DNA from: Lachnospiraceae bacterium
GTDB taxonomy: Bacteria; Bacillota; Clostridia; Lachnospirales; Lachnospiraceae
NCBI GenBank assembly: GCA_017619615.1
Contig: JAFZRY010000005.1
Location: 21,226 to 85,225 of the forward strand
DNA length: 64,000 nucleotides
Direction: 5' to 3'
The notes beneath the pieces are model-generated. The model was not told the DNA's origin and searched no databases. It saw only the letters and a program-made list of their open reading frames with translations. Shown piece after piece: positions 1-7,556 of this stretch. The position numbers were made by a program, and so were the translations under genes. Every line of letters begins with the position of its first letter. Position 1 is the stretch's first letter.

Positions 1-1
1 C

Positions 2-304
2 ACCTATACTGCACTGGCGCTGTTCCAGAACATGGAGGAAGACCTGGCCGACGAACCGTCCAGACGGACCCTGAAATCATACTGCGGCAAGTATGAGCAT
101 CCCGAAAACGCAGATTTCTGCATCGACGAGGTTTTCCTGGACGACGAAAAGCTCTGTGCGAAAGTCGTGGACGAAGGGGAGGAAAAGGTCTTTGAGCTCT
201 ATCCCATCGGGAAAAAGACCTTCGGCCGCAAGGGCGGCTTCCTCAAGGTCGTTTTCGGTAAGGATTGCCTGACGGTCGACGGAGTTACCTGCAAAAAACT
301 GTAA
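2..304 (+). CDS. C-terminal end of a serine hydrolase-associated protein (5' end outside window)
   Basis: The reading frame is already open at the left edge and ends at TAA 302-304, so only the last 100 residues are seen. From about residue 25 it closely resembles the C-terminal 80 residues of the next gene: both share the CGKYEHPE block, a YPIG block, FGRK and a CKKL/CRKL ending. It is therefore probably the tail of a tandem paralogue of that serine beta-lactamase-like hydrolase. The catalytic part lies upstream and cannot be checked. The stop is only 17 bases before the next start, so the two are likely co-transcribed. The first ATG in view (position 32) is probably internal, because the frame extends upstream of it. 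Confidence 0.7.
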   Translation, partial: TYTALALFQNMEEDLADEPSRRTLKSYCGKYEHPENADFCIDEVFLDDEKLCAKVVDEGEEKVFELYPIGKKTFGRKGGFLKVVFGKDCLTVDGVTCKKL

Positions 305-321
305 AAAAGAAGGAAATCATG

Positions 322-1728
322 ATGGATAAAAAAGCATTGATAGAAACCATGGCCCGGGAGTCGTTCGAAAAGGGCGGCTTCAACGGAGCCTGGCTTTACG
401 CGGAGAACGGGGCGGTCGTGTCGAAAGGCACGGCCGGCTTCCGGGATCCCGAAGGCACGCAGCCCGTCACGGAAGACACCATTTTCCAGCTGGCCTCCGT
501 CAGCAAGCAGTTTACGGCGGCCGCCGTCATGCTTGCCGTGCGGAAAGGCTTGTTCGGCCTGGAGGACGAGATCACGCAATTCTTCCCGGAACTGGGCGCC
601 TACAAGGGAGTGACGGTCCGCCACCTGCTCACCCACACCGGCGGCGTGCCCGATTACTTTGACGACGCGGACTGGTTCATCGATCTCTGGAAGAAAGAAG
701 ACCGGGTCCCGGGCAACGACGAGGTCCCGCGCTTCCTGTGCGAGACCAAACTGAAGCCGGAATTCGGCCCGGGCGAAAAATTCTCCTACTCCAACACCGG
801 CTACAACCTGCTCGCCCTCCTCGTGGAGCGGCGCACCGGCGTCCCGTATGAAGAATTCCTGCAGCGGAACATTTTCGACCCCGCGGGTATGACGTCCACC
901 CGCTGCTGCCATATCCGCCGGGACGGCATCCCATTCGAGAATTTCGCCCGCGCGACGGTGCTCGAGGATGACGGAACGCCCGCGGCCGACGTGGATTCCG
1001 AGGACAGCCGGGACGTCATCGCTTTCGACGGCGTGAACGGCGACGACTACGTATACACCAACCTCTCCGATCTGCTGACCTGGGACCGGGTGCTGCGCGA
1101 GGGCAAAGTGCTGACCCCGGAGGAGCAGCAGCTCATGTATACGCCGGTGCAGCTTCCCGGCGGCGAGCCCTATGACGATGGGGACGGGGAAGGCTACGGC
1201 TTTGGCTGGAGTGTCATCCGCGATCCGTCGTTCGGGCTCATCGTCTGCCACAGCGGCGGTATGCCGGGCGTGCACACCTGGTTCGAGCGCTTCATCGACG
1301 CGGACCGCATGCTGGCGATCCTCTGCAACCGCGAAGAGGAGGACGCGAGAGCGCACGCGGGCTTTTACGACGGCCTGCGGGAGATCGCAAGGGACCGGGA
1401 GCCGAAACCCATCGTGACCATCGAAGAGATCGCGCTCAAGGATCCGGACAAGTCGAAGTGGGAGAGTTTCTGCGGCAAGTACGAGCATCCCGAAGACGCC
1501 GATTTCGTCATTGATGAGGTCTGGCTTGCGGACGGCGAGCTGTACGCCAGAGCGTTCGACGATGACGGCGACGAACTGAAATTCCGCCTCTATCCGATCG
1601 GCGAGGACCAGTTCGGCCGCAAAGCCGGGATGGTGAAACTGACCTTCGGCGACGGCTGCGTGACGTACATCGATACCACCTGCCGGAAACTGGCGGAACA
1701 GGCCGCGGACCGGGAACCGGCGGAATGA
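322..1728 (+). CDS. Serine hydrolase, beta-lactamase class C / PBP-like (family S12)
   Basis: A 468-residue protein with the three S12 hallmarks: SVSK (S59 nucleophile, K62), the YSN triad in FSYSNTGYN near residue 155, and HSGG near residue 315. An extra C-terminal domain of about 90 residues (CGKYEHPE to CRKL) matches the tail of the preceding gene. Family members hydrolyse beta-lactams, D-aminoacyl peptides or esters; the substrate cannot be told from sequence. No signal peptide is visible, so a cytoplasmic enzyme is more likely than a periplasmic-type beta-lactamase. GAAGGA at 309-314 lies 7 bases before ATG 322; ATG 319 immediately before it is an alternative start. The stop overlaps an ATG at 1725, but the downstream gene has a better start at 1758. 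Confidence 0.85.
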   Translation: MDKKALIETMARESFEKGGFNGAWLYAENGAVVSKGTAGFRDPEGTQPVTEDTIFQLASVSKQFTAAAVMLAVRKGLFGLEDEITQFFPELGAYKGVTVRHLLTHTGGVPDYFDDADWFIDLWKKEDRVPGNDEVPRFLCETKLKPEFGPGEKFSYSNTGYNLLALLVERRTGVPYEEFLQRNIFDPAGMTSTRCCHIRRDGIPFENFARATVLEDDGTPAADVDSEDSRDVIAFDGVNGDDYVYTNLSDLLTWDRVLREGKVLTPEEQQLMYTPVQLPGGEPYDDGDGEGYGFGWSVIRDPSFGLIVCHSGGMPGVHTWFERFIDADRMLAILCNREEEDARAHAGFYDGLREIARDREPKPIVTIEEIALKDPDKSKWESFCGKYEHPEDADFVIDEVWLADGELYARAFDDDGDELKFRLYPIGEDQFGRKAGMVKLTFGDGCVTYIDTTCRKLAEQAADREPAE

Positions 1729-1757
1729 CCCGGGCGGCTGTTGAAAAAGGGGAAACC

Positions 1758-2642
1758 ATGGAATACGAAATAAAACCGCTGACGCCGGAAGAGGCGGAAT
1801 ACATCGGCGGGAAGCTGGAGGAATACGTCCGCTCCGTCGCGCCGTCCGGGTCCGCCGCGGAAGAGGAAGAGATCGTTCTGAAGATCGAAGACGGGCAGGG
1901 GAATATCATCGCGGGATGCGTCATAGACCTGCACGAATGGGGCTGGGACCGCATGCTGCTCGCCACCCTGTGGGTGGATGCGCGGTATCGCGGGCAGGGG
2001 CTCGGCTCGCAGCTCATCTATGAGGCGGAACGCATCGGCCGCGAAAAGGGCTGCTATATCTCATGCCTCGGAACCATGGTCTTCCATGCCCGGGGGCTGT
2101 ACGAAAAGCACGGCTATACGGTGTTCACCACCCGGAAGGATTATCCGAGGGGGAAGGAAGGCTACTCCCTGGCGAAGCGGCTCGACCGCGGCATCCCGGA
2201 TTATGTGCCGCAGCACAACGGCGCGCAGGGCAAGTACGAAGTCCGGCGCGGCACGGAGGAGGACGCGGAGATCATCTGCGACGGGCTCGGACGGTACAGC
2301 GATCAGTTCGCGCCGGACCTGCACGAGAAGATCCGGATCGACCGGAAACTGGCTGATGCGGACGGCCGCCTGATCGCGGGCATCCTCGCGAGCGTCGGCG
2401 GCTGGGACGAATTCTTCGTCGACGTCCTCTGGGTGGAGGAACCGTACCGCGGGCAGGGCCTGGGCTCGCTCCTCCTCCGGGAGGCCGAGCGCGAGGGGAT
2501 CGCCCGCGGCGCGTACAAACTGTTCACAAGCGCGGGCGACTGGAACGCCGGCTTCTTCGAAAAGAACGGCTACGCCGCGATCGGCGAGCTGAAGGACGTC
2601 CCGCGGGGACATAGCTGCTATGAGATGGAGAAACCCGTCTGA
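1758..2642 (+). CDS. Tandem GNAT-family N-acetyltransferase (two GNAT domains)
   Basis: 294 residues containing two similar GNAT halves. The acetyl-CoA pyrophosphate-binding motif RGQGLGS occurs at residues 78-84 and again at 231-237, each followed by an amphipathic helix (LIYEAERIG, LLREAEREG). The N-terminal and C-terminal halves look like an internal duplication, with a YEKHGY/FEKNGY segment closing each. GNAT enzymes move an acetyl group from acetyl-CoA to an amine; the acceptor is unknown. AAAGGGGA at 1747-1753 fits ATG 1758; an in-frame ATG at 1725 overlaps the preceding stop but has only a weak ribosome site. Probably in one transcript with the serine hydrolase. Confidence 0.85.
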   Translation: MEYEIKPLTPEEAEYIGGKLEEYVRSVAPSGSAAEEEEIVLKIEDGQGNIIAGCVIDLHEWGWDRMLLATLWVDARYRGQGLGSQLIYEAERIGREKGCYISCLGTMVFHARGLYEKHGYTVFTTRKDYPRGKEGYSLAKRLDRGIPDYVPQHNGAQGKYEVRRGTEEDAEIICDGLGRYSDQFAPDLHEKIRIDRKLADADGRLIAGILASVGGWDEFFVDVLWVEEPYRGQGLGSLLLREAEREGIARGAYKLFTSAGDWNAGFFEKNGYAAIGELKDVPRGHSCYEMEKPV

Positions 2643-2678
2643 CAGGAAGGCGCAGCGGGCTGCATCGAATGACATCCA

Positions 2679-2769
2679 AACAGGGCCACTGGGGGACGGT
2701 TCCGAGTGGCCCTGTTCTGCGGAAAATGATCAAACAGGGCCAGAAAGAACCGTCCCCCAGTGGCCCTGT
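2679..2769. repeat. Two family A inverted repeats in opposite orientation
   Basis: The first element spans 2679-2716: arms ACAGGGCCACT and AGTGGCCCTGT around GGGGGACGGTTCCG. The second spans 2734-2769: arms ACAGGGCCA and TGGCCCTGT around a reversed core (GAACCGTCCCCC). They are separated by 17 bases, so the whole block is itself a palindrome-like pair. They lie between two GNAT genes. Confidence 0.85.
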
Positions 2770-2792
2770 CCGAAAAAAACACAGAGGCGAAT

Positions 2793-3305
2793 ATGGAAAG
2801 CGATAGCAGAAACGTCCGCCTGGTGAAGGCGGACCTGAAAAATTTTGACGCGCTGATCGATCTTGCCCCGGACGAAGAGGGAAAGAACTTTGTGGCGTCC
2901 AATGTTTACAGCCTTGCGGAAGCCTACGCCAATGTGATGTCGGGGCGGTACGCACAGCCGTTCGGGATCTACGACGGGGATACCCCGGTCGGATTCCTGA
3001 TGATCGGCTACGATATCGTGGACGAGGGCGACGACCCGGTAAAGTGTCCGTACATCCGGAACAGCTATCTGATCTGGCGGTTCATGGTGGATGAAAAATA
3101 CCTGCATCAGGGATACGGCAAAGCGGCCATGAAACTGATCCTGGACTTCATCCGGACGTTCCCCGCCGGGCCGGCCGAGTATTGCTGGATCACGTATGAG
3201 CCCGAAAACGAGCGGGCGAGGAACCTGTACCGCTCCTTCGGATTCATCGAGGAGCCGGAGCTGCCGGAGGGCTGGGACGAGATCCCCGCGCTGCTGAAAC
3301 TGTAG
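2793..3305 (+). CDS. GNAT-family N-acetyltransferase, diamine/spermidine acetyltransferase-like
   Basis: 170 residues. The acetyl-CoA loop QGYGKAA is at residues 106-112, and the C-terminal CWITYEPENERARNLYRSFGF is typical of GNAT strands 5-6. Overall length and the YLHQGYGK motif resemble diamine/polyamine acetyltransferases such as BltD, but substrate assignment is inference. ATG 2793 was chosen because GAGG sits at 2783-2786; an upstream GTG frame reaches into the repeat element and is unlikely to be used. Probably co-oriented with, but separated by two inverted repeats from, the preceding tandem GNAT gene. Confidence 0.8.
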   Translation: MESDSRNVRLVKADLKNFDALIDLAPDEEGKNFVASNVYSLAEAYANVMSGRYAQPFGIYDGDTPVGFLMIGYDIVDEGDDPVKCPYIRNSYLIWRFMVDEKYLHQGYGKAAMKLILDFIRTFPAGPAEYCWITYEPENERARNLYRSFGFIEEPELPEGWDEIPALLKL

Positions 3306-3321
3306 GCGGAGGCAAATCAAA

Positions 3322-3452
3322 AAACAGGGCCGCCGGGGGACGGTTCCCGGCGGTCCTGTTTTGCGGGGAGGGCTGTTGGGGATGGTTCCTCACAGTCCTG
3401 TTTTTGGGGCAGAAAGGCCGTTTGGGGACAGTCCCCGATCGGCCTTGTTTTA
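3322..3452. repeat. Three adjacent family A elements
   Basis: 3322-3361 is a clean inverted repeat (AACAGGGCCGCCG / CGGCGGTCCTGTT around GGGGACGGTTCC). 3363-3404 (core GGGGATGGTTCC) and 3405-3452 (core GGGGACAGTCCCC) are more degenerate copies placed head to tail. They fill the space between the convergent GNAT and regulator genes and could act as bidirectional hairpins. Confidence 0.75.
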
Positions 3453-3468
3453 TTGGGGCAAGACGATA

Positions 3469-3942
3469 TCACCCTTCCGTGGTCTCCTCCGGTCCGTATT
3501 CCTCCGCGGCGCCTCCCGGGGCCGTGCAGTCGGAGATGTGTTCCAGGATCAGGCAGGTGCAGAAGGCGATGAAACCGATCAGGAGGACCAGGCTCCAGAA
3601 ATACGGCGCCGCATTGCCGAAGATCCCGGACAGGACGGGGAGTCCGAAAAAGAGCCCTAATATGTATACGAAAAGGAACAGCAAAACGGCTTTGATCACA
3701 AAGGAATAGGAGATGGGCTTCTCCCGTTTCCTCCCGGCCGAATACGCGGGATCCAGCAGGCGGGCCGGTTCGGTCTCAAAGGCCTCCGACAGTTTCTCCA
3801 GCATGCCCAGGTCGGGGAAGGACGTGCCGCGCTCCCAGCTGGAAACGGTCTGCCGCGTGACGCCGATCCGCTCCGCCAGCTGCGCCTGACTCATCCCCTG
3901 TTCCGTCCGCAGTTTTCTGATGTTGTTGGAAATGTCCGCCAT
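3469..3942 (-). CDS. XRE-family transcriptional regulator with C-terminal membrane segments
   Basis: 157 residues. A Cro/C1-type helix-turn-helix occupies residues 7-61 (RTEQGMSQAQLAERIGVTRQ, then VSSWERG). Two hydrophobic segments at about 80-102 and 113-134 would anchor it in the membrane, leaving the HTH in the cytoplasm. The ligand or signal is unknown. The start at 3942 is supported by AAGGGG 10 bases upstream; an in-frame ATG at 4026 would add 28 non-conserved-looking residues. A promoter with TTGCCC and TAAAAT lies directly upstream. It stands alone: the aminotransferase upstream on the same strand ends 300 bases away. Confidence 0.85.
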   Translation of the reverse strand: MADISNNIRKLRTEQGMSQAQLAERIGVTRQTVSSWERGTSFPDLGMLEKLSEAFETEPARLLDPAYSAGRKREKPISYSFVIKAVLLFLFVYILGLFFGLPVLSGIFGNAAPYFWSLVLLIGFIAFCTCLILEHISDCTAPGGAAEEYGPEETTEG

Positions 3943-3971
3943 TTTTTCACGCCCCTTTCTTTTCTGAGCCC

Positions 3972-4000
3972 ATTTTACCAGTCCCGCCGCTCCCGGGCAA
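3972..4000 (-). promoter_or_regulatory. Sigma-A promoter for the XRE regulator gene
   Basis: On the minus strand, -35 TTGCCC (3995-4000), 17-base spacer and -10 TAAAAT (3972-3977), with an extended TGG just upstream of the -10. The predicted leader is about 22 bases to the start at 3942. Confidence 0.6.
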
Positions 4001-4012
4001 GAATAAATCCCC

Positions 4013-4025
4013 TGACATCCTGTCA
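4013..4025. promoter_or_regulatory. Palindrome TGACATCCTGTCA upstream of the XRE promoter
   Basis: Perfect 5-3-5 inverted repeat located 13 bases upstream of the -35 element. Its place fits a binding site for the XRE protein or another regulator; nothing in sequence proves binding. Confidence 0.3.
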
Positions 4026-4086
4026 AATCAGGCGGTCAGGCGTAAAAAGACCGATTTGTTTGCAGGGGCGGCCGCAGTAATCGTAG

Positions 4087-4226
4087 GGCGGCCATTGGCC
4101 GCCTGAATCAAGGCCGGGGAAGAATTGTCTCCCCGGCGGTTTTACACCAAGGGCGGCCGATGGCCGCCCCTTACGGTGTTTCCTTCATGAACAGGGCCGG
4201 GAGGAACCGTCCCCCCATGGCCCTGT
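4087..4226. repeat. Intergenic hairpin cluster (families A and B)
   Basis: The 300-base gap 3943-4242 holds no gene. Besides the regulator promoter it contains family B hairpins GGCGGCC/GGCCGCC (4087-4103) and GGGCGGCC/GGCCGCCC (4151-4169), another stem CCGGGGA/TCCCCGG (4114-4136) and a family A element (4191-4226, ACAGGGCC/GGCCCTGT around GGAACCGTCCCC). Any of these could end transcription of the aminotransferase gene, but none has a clear U-run on the minus strand. Confidence 0.7.
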
Positions 4227-4242
4227 TTCAGATTCTTTCGGA

Positions 4243-5418
4243 TCAGGCGAGGTCCTTCAGCTTCGCCAGGCGGTCGATCGCCGCGTCGAGGACGGCTTCG
4301 CTGCGGGCGAAGTGGAGGCGGATGTAGCGGTTGACGGGTTCGCGGAAGAAGGAGGAGCCGGGGACGGCGGCGACGCCGATCTCACGGGCGAGCCATTCGC
4401 AGAACTGGAGGTCGGTCCAGCCGGCGAAGCGGTCCATGTCCAGGAACTCCTGGATGTCGATCATGACGAAATACGTGCCCTGCGGGACGTTGTGCTTCAG
4501 CCCGATCTGGTCCAGGCCCGCCAGCAGGTAGTCCCGCTTGCCCTGATACAGTTTGTTCAGCCCTTCATAGTACTCGCCGCCCAGCTGAAGGCCGGCGGTC
4601 GCCGCTTCCTGCAGGGGCGCGGCCGCGCCGACGGTCAGGAAGTCGTGGACTTTCTTCGCGGCCTCGATGAATTCCGCGGGGCCGATGATGTACCCCAGCC
4701 GCCATCCCGTGATAGAAAACGTCTTGGACAGGGAATTGCAGGTGATCGTGTGGTCGAACATCCCGGGCAGCGCGGACATGTACGTGTGTTTGTACGGGGC
4801 GTAGACCAGGTGCTCGTAGACCTCGTCCGTCACGACGTACGCGTCGTACCGGACCGCCAGCCGCCCGATCACCTCCAGCTCCTCGTACGTGAACACTTTC
4901 CCGCTCGGGTTGGACGGGTTGCAGACGATGATGGCCTTGGCGCCCTGCCGGAAGCCGTCCTCCACGAGGCGGATGTCGAAATCATATTCCGGCGGGACGA
5001 GCGGGATGTAGATCGGTTCCGCGCCGCTCAGGATGGCGTCCGCGCCGTAGTTTTCGTAGAACGGCGAGAAGACCATGACTTTGTCGCCGGGGTTGCAGAC
5101 GGTCATCATGGCGCACATCATGGCTTCCGTGCTGCCGCAGGTGACCACGATCTCGGTGTCGGGATCGACCGGCCGGCCGATGGCGCGCCCCTGCTTCCGG
5201 GCCAGCGCCTCCCGCAGATTGGCGGCGCCGAACGTGATCGAATACTGGTGAGGGCCGTTCGCGGCGACGCGGACGAGCGCCTCGGTCAGTTCCTTGGGCG
5301 GGTCGAAATCCGGGAACCCCTGGGACAGGTTGATGGCCCCGTACTGATTGCTGATCCGCGTCATCCGCCGGATGACGGAATCCGTGAACGTCTGGACTCT
5401 GTTGCTGATTTGCGGCAT
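4243..5418 (-). CDS. PLP-dependent aminotransferase, class I/II (aspartate aminotransferase-like)
   Basis: 391 residues, the normal length for fold-type I aminotransferases. Visible motifs: CNPSNPSGK (166-174), TDEVYEH with the PLP-binding Asp near 198, SLSKTFSITGWRLGY with Schiff-base lysine K232, and a C-terminal YIRLHFARS segment with the carboxylate-binding Arg. The enzyme moves an amino group between an amino acid and a 2-oxoacid; AlaT/AspC/PatA-type activities cannot be separated by eye. The start at 5418 is the first Met of a conserved-looking N terminus. A small membrane-protein gene lies 41 bases upstream on the same strand and may be co-transcribed. Confidence 0.9.
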   Translation of the reverse strand: MPQISNRVQTFTDSVIRRMTRISNQYGAINLSQGFPDFDPPKELTEALVRVAANGPHQYSITFGAANLREALARKQGRAIGRPVDPDTEIVVTCGSTEAMMCAMMTVCNPGDKVMVFSPFYENYGADAILSGAEPIYIPLVPPEYDFDIRLVEDGFRQGAKAIIVCNPSNPSGKVFTYEELEVIGRLAVRYDAYVVTDEVYEHLVYAPYKHTYMSALPGMFDHTITCNSLSKTFSITGWRLGYIIGPAEFIEAAKKVHDFLTVGAAAPLQEAATAGLQLGGEYYEGLNKLYQGKRDYLLAGLDQIGLKHNVPQGTYFVMIDIQEFLDMDRFAGWTDLQFCEWLAREIGVAAVPGSSFFREPVNRYIRLHFARSEAVLDAAIDRLAKLKDLA

Positions 5419-5459
5419 GGATCGATCCTCCGGGAAGGGGCGGCCCGCCCTTCATTTGT

Positions 5460-5642
5460 TTACGGCATGCGGTCGATGGAACCCTGCTGATTGCTGCAAT
5501 TCCCCGGCTGGTGCGGCTTTTTGGGGAAAAAGAGGCAGATCAGGATGAAAACGATGACGGCCAGCACGGCCAGCCAGGTCAGCCCTGACGGCCCCGATCC
5601 CTCGGCGGCCGCGGCCGGGATCCCTGCAAAACAATTCGTCAT
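5460..5642 (-). CDS. Small single-pass membrane protein of unknown function
   Basis: 60 residues with one clear transmembrane segment (about residues 24-40, WLAVLAVIVFILICLFF), a short Gly/Ala/Ser-rich N terminus and a polar C terminus with Lys-Lys after the membrane segment. GAGGGAG 6-8 bases before the ATG supports translation. Another start at 5634 is possible in a different frame but gives no membrane protein. It precedes the aminotransferase by 41 bases on the same strand, so the two could form an operon. I do not recognise the family; confidence rests on the ribosome site and the membrane segment. Confidence 0.5.
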   Translation of the reverse strand: MTNCFAGIPAAAAEGSGPSGLTWLAVLAVIVFILICLFFPKKPHQPGNCSNQQGSIDRMP

Positions 5643-5677
5643 AATGCTCCCTCGGACGGGCGTCGCCCGCCTATGAT

Positions 5678-5830
5678 GCCATTGGGGGACAGTCCCTGAA
5701 TGACACTGCCGGTAAGGGACGGTCCCCCATTGGCGCCGGACAGGGCCGGAAGGAACCGTCCCCCGGTGGCCCTGTCCGGGCCATTTTGAGCGAAACAGGG
5801 CCGGGAGGAACCGTCCCCCAGCGGCCCTGT
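5678..5830. repeat. Family A element array downstream of hydA
   Basis: Contains a degenerate double copy (5678-5735, two cores GGGGGACAGTCCC and GGGACGGTCCCCC), then two good inverted repeats: 5736-5779 (CCGGACAGGGCC / GGCCCTGTCCGG) and 5795-5830 (ACAGGGCCG / CGGCCCTGT). The hydrogenase gene ends 20 bases beyond, so these hairpins probably lie in the 3' untranslated region of the hyd mRNA. Confidence 0.75.
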
Positions 5831-5851
5831 CCTGTTAAGCGGAGCCCGCGG

Positions 5852-7549
5852 TTATTCCTTCACGTAGCTGACGTGGAGGAGTCTGTGGGCTTTTTCTTCG
5901 TCGTACTCGCTGAGGAGCTGGGTGACGACGGGGTTGCGCTCGGCGCGCTTGAACATGGAGGAGTTGTCAATCCGGTGGAGGCCTTCGCCGCGGATCTGCT
6001 TGACTTCCTTTAGGCCGTAAGGCTGGCCGGCGCCGCCGACGCAGCCGCCCTGGCAGGTCATGACTTCCACCAGGTGGTAGAAGGCTTTGCCTTCGTCCAT
6101 TTCCTTCAGCAGCTTCCGGGCGTTGATCAGGCCGTGGACCACGGCGATCTTCAGCTCGGTGTCGCCGATGTGGACAACGGTCTCTTTCCGCGATTCGTCG
6201 CCGCGGATGCCGAGGGCCGCGATCTCGCGCAGGGCGTTCTTGGACTTGTCCGGGACGCAGTGGCGGATCACCGCTTCCGCAACGCCGCCGGTGACGCCGT
6301 AGATGGCGGCGGCGCCGGAGGACATGCCGAACGGAAGATCCGGGGATTCCAGCTCCACGTCCTGCAGCCGGATGCCGTTCTCGCGGATCATGTCGATGAC
6401 TTCGCGGGTCGTCAGCACCAGGTCCACGTCGGGACGGCCGTCAGTCTTAAACTCATCGCGCGCCGCTTCCATCTTCTTGGCGGTGCAGGGCATGATGGCG
6501 ATCAGGTAGGTCCGCTTGCCGTCCGCGGCGTCCTTGGCGGCGTATTTGTCACGCAGGACGGCGGCGAAATGCTCCATCGGGGACTTGCAGGTGGAGATGT
6601 TCTTCAGATACTTCGGGTTCTCGTTCTCCAGATATTTGACCCAGGCGGGGCAGCAGGAGGTGAACATCGGGAAAGGACCGCCCTTTTCGAGCCGCTCCAG
6701 GAATTCGGAGGCCTCGGTGATGGTGGTGATGTCCGCGCCGAAGTTGGTGTCGTAGACTTCGTCCACGCCCATGAGCTTGAGGGCGGTGACCAGGCGGTCC
6801 AGGACGTTTTCGCCGGCGGGGATGCCGAACGCTTCGCCGACGGCCACGCGGACGGCGGGGGCGATCTCCACCACGGTCCGCAGCTTCGGATCGTGGATGG
6901 CGCGCCAGGCTTCGCCGATCTCGTTCTTCACGGTGATGGCGCCGGTCGGGCAGACCGCCGCGCACTGGCCGCAGCTGACGCACTTGGTCTCGCTCAGCAG
7001 GCGTCCGAACGCCGGGGCGACCCGGGCCTGGGAGCCGCGGTTCACGAAGTCGATGATGTTGACGCCCTGCAGTTCTTCGCAGATGCGCACGCAGTCGCCG
7101 CAGAGGATGCACTTGTTGGGGTTCCGGACCACGGCGGGGGAGGAGGTGTCGGGTTCGAGCTTCTCGCGGGTGTCGCTGAAGCGCACCGCGCGGATCCCGA
7201 ACTGGTGGGCCAGTTCCTGCAGGCGGCAGTTGCCGCTCTTTTCGCAGGTGGTGCAGTTGCAGTCGTGGGACGCCAGCATCAGTTCCAGGATGGTGCGGCG
7301 GTGCTTGAGCAGGCGCGCGGAATTGGTCTTGATCACCATCCCGTCGCGGGGCTCCAGGGAGCAGGACGCGTCGATCTTGCCGCGTTCGTCTTCCACGATG
7401 CACATACGGCAGGCGCCGTAGGTGGACAGGTCGGAGTGATAGCAGAAGGTAGGCATTTCGATGCCGGCCTTGCGGATGACCGCGAGTACGTTCTTTTCTC
7501 CGTCGAAATTGACGCGCTGTCCGTCAATGATCATAACACCTTTTGCCAT
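5852..7549 (-). CDS. hydA: [FeFe] hydrogenase catalytic subunit of a HydABC/Hnd-type enzyme
   Basis: 565 residues. In order: plant-type [2Fe-2S] domain (C36, C47, C50, C63), a His-Cys [4Fe-4S] site (H95, C99, C102, C108), two ferredoxin clusters (C147/150/153/157 and C190/193/196/200), then the H-cluster domain with TSCCP (297-301), MPCTAKK (353-359) and the MTCQGGC motif (497-503). Trimeric enzymes of this kind couple NADH and ferredoxin oxidation to H2 formation (electron bifurcation) in the cytoplasm; that this one bifurcates is inference from the hydC-hydB-hydA order. The third H-cluster motif has Thr and Gln where most family members have Ala and Pro. Seven bases separate it from hydB, so it is in the same operon. 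Confidence 0.95.
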   Translation of the reverse strand: MAKGVMIIDGQRVNFDGEKNVLAVIRKAGIEMPTFCYHSDLSTYGACRMCIVEDERGKIDASCSLEPRDGMVIKTNSARLLKHRRTILELMLASHDCNCTTCEKSGNCRLQELAHQFGIRAVRFSDTREKLEPDTSSPAVVRNPNKCILCGDCVRICEELQGVNIIDFVNRGSQARVAPAFGRLLSETKCVSCGQCAAVCPTGAITVKNEIGEAWRAIHDPKLRTVVEIAPAVRVAVGEAFGIPAGENVLDRLVTALKLMGVDEVYDTNFGADITTITEASEFLERLEKGGPFPMFTSCCPAWVKYLENENPKYLKNISTCKSPMEHFAAVLRDKYAAKDAADGKRTYLIAIMPCTAKKMEAARDEFKTDGRPDVDLVLTTREVIDMIRENGIRLQDVELESPDLPFGMSSGAAAIYGVTGGVAEAVIRHCVPDKSKNALREIAALGIRGDESRKETVVHIGDTELKIAVVHGLINARKLLKEMDEGKAFYHLVEVMTCQGGCVGGAGQPYGLKEVKQIRGEGLHRIDNSSMFKRAERNPVVTQLLSEYDEEKAHRLLHVSYVKE

Positions 7550-7556
7550 GACTTAC

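Noticed and set aside
3361-3709. Small coding sequences in the repeat region
   Set aside because: Open frames here run through inverted repeats and antisense of the XRE gene, with no ribosome site.
2679-5830. CRISPR array
   Set aside because: The repeats are palindromic, irregularly spaced and without unique spacers of constant length; no cas genes occur.
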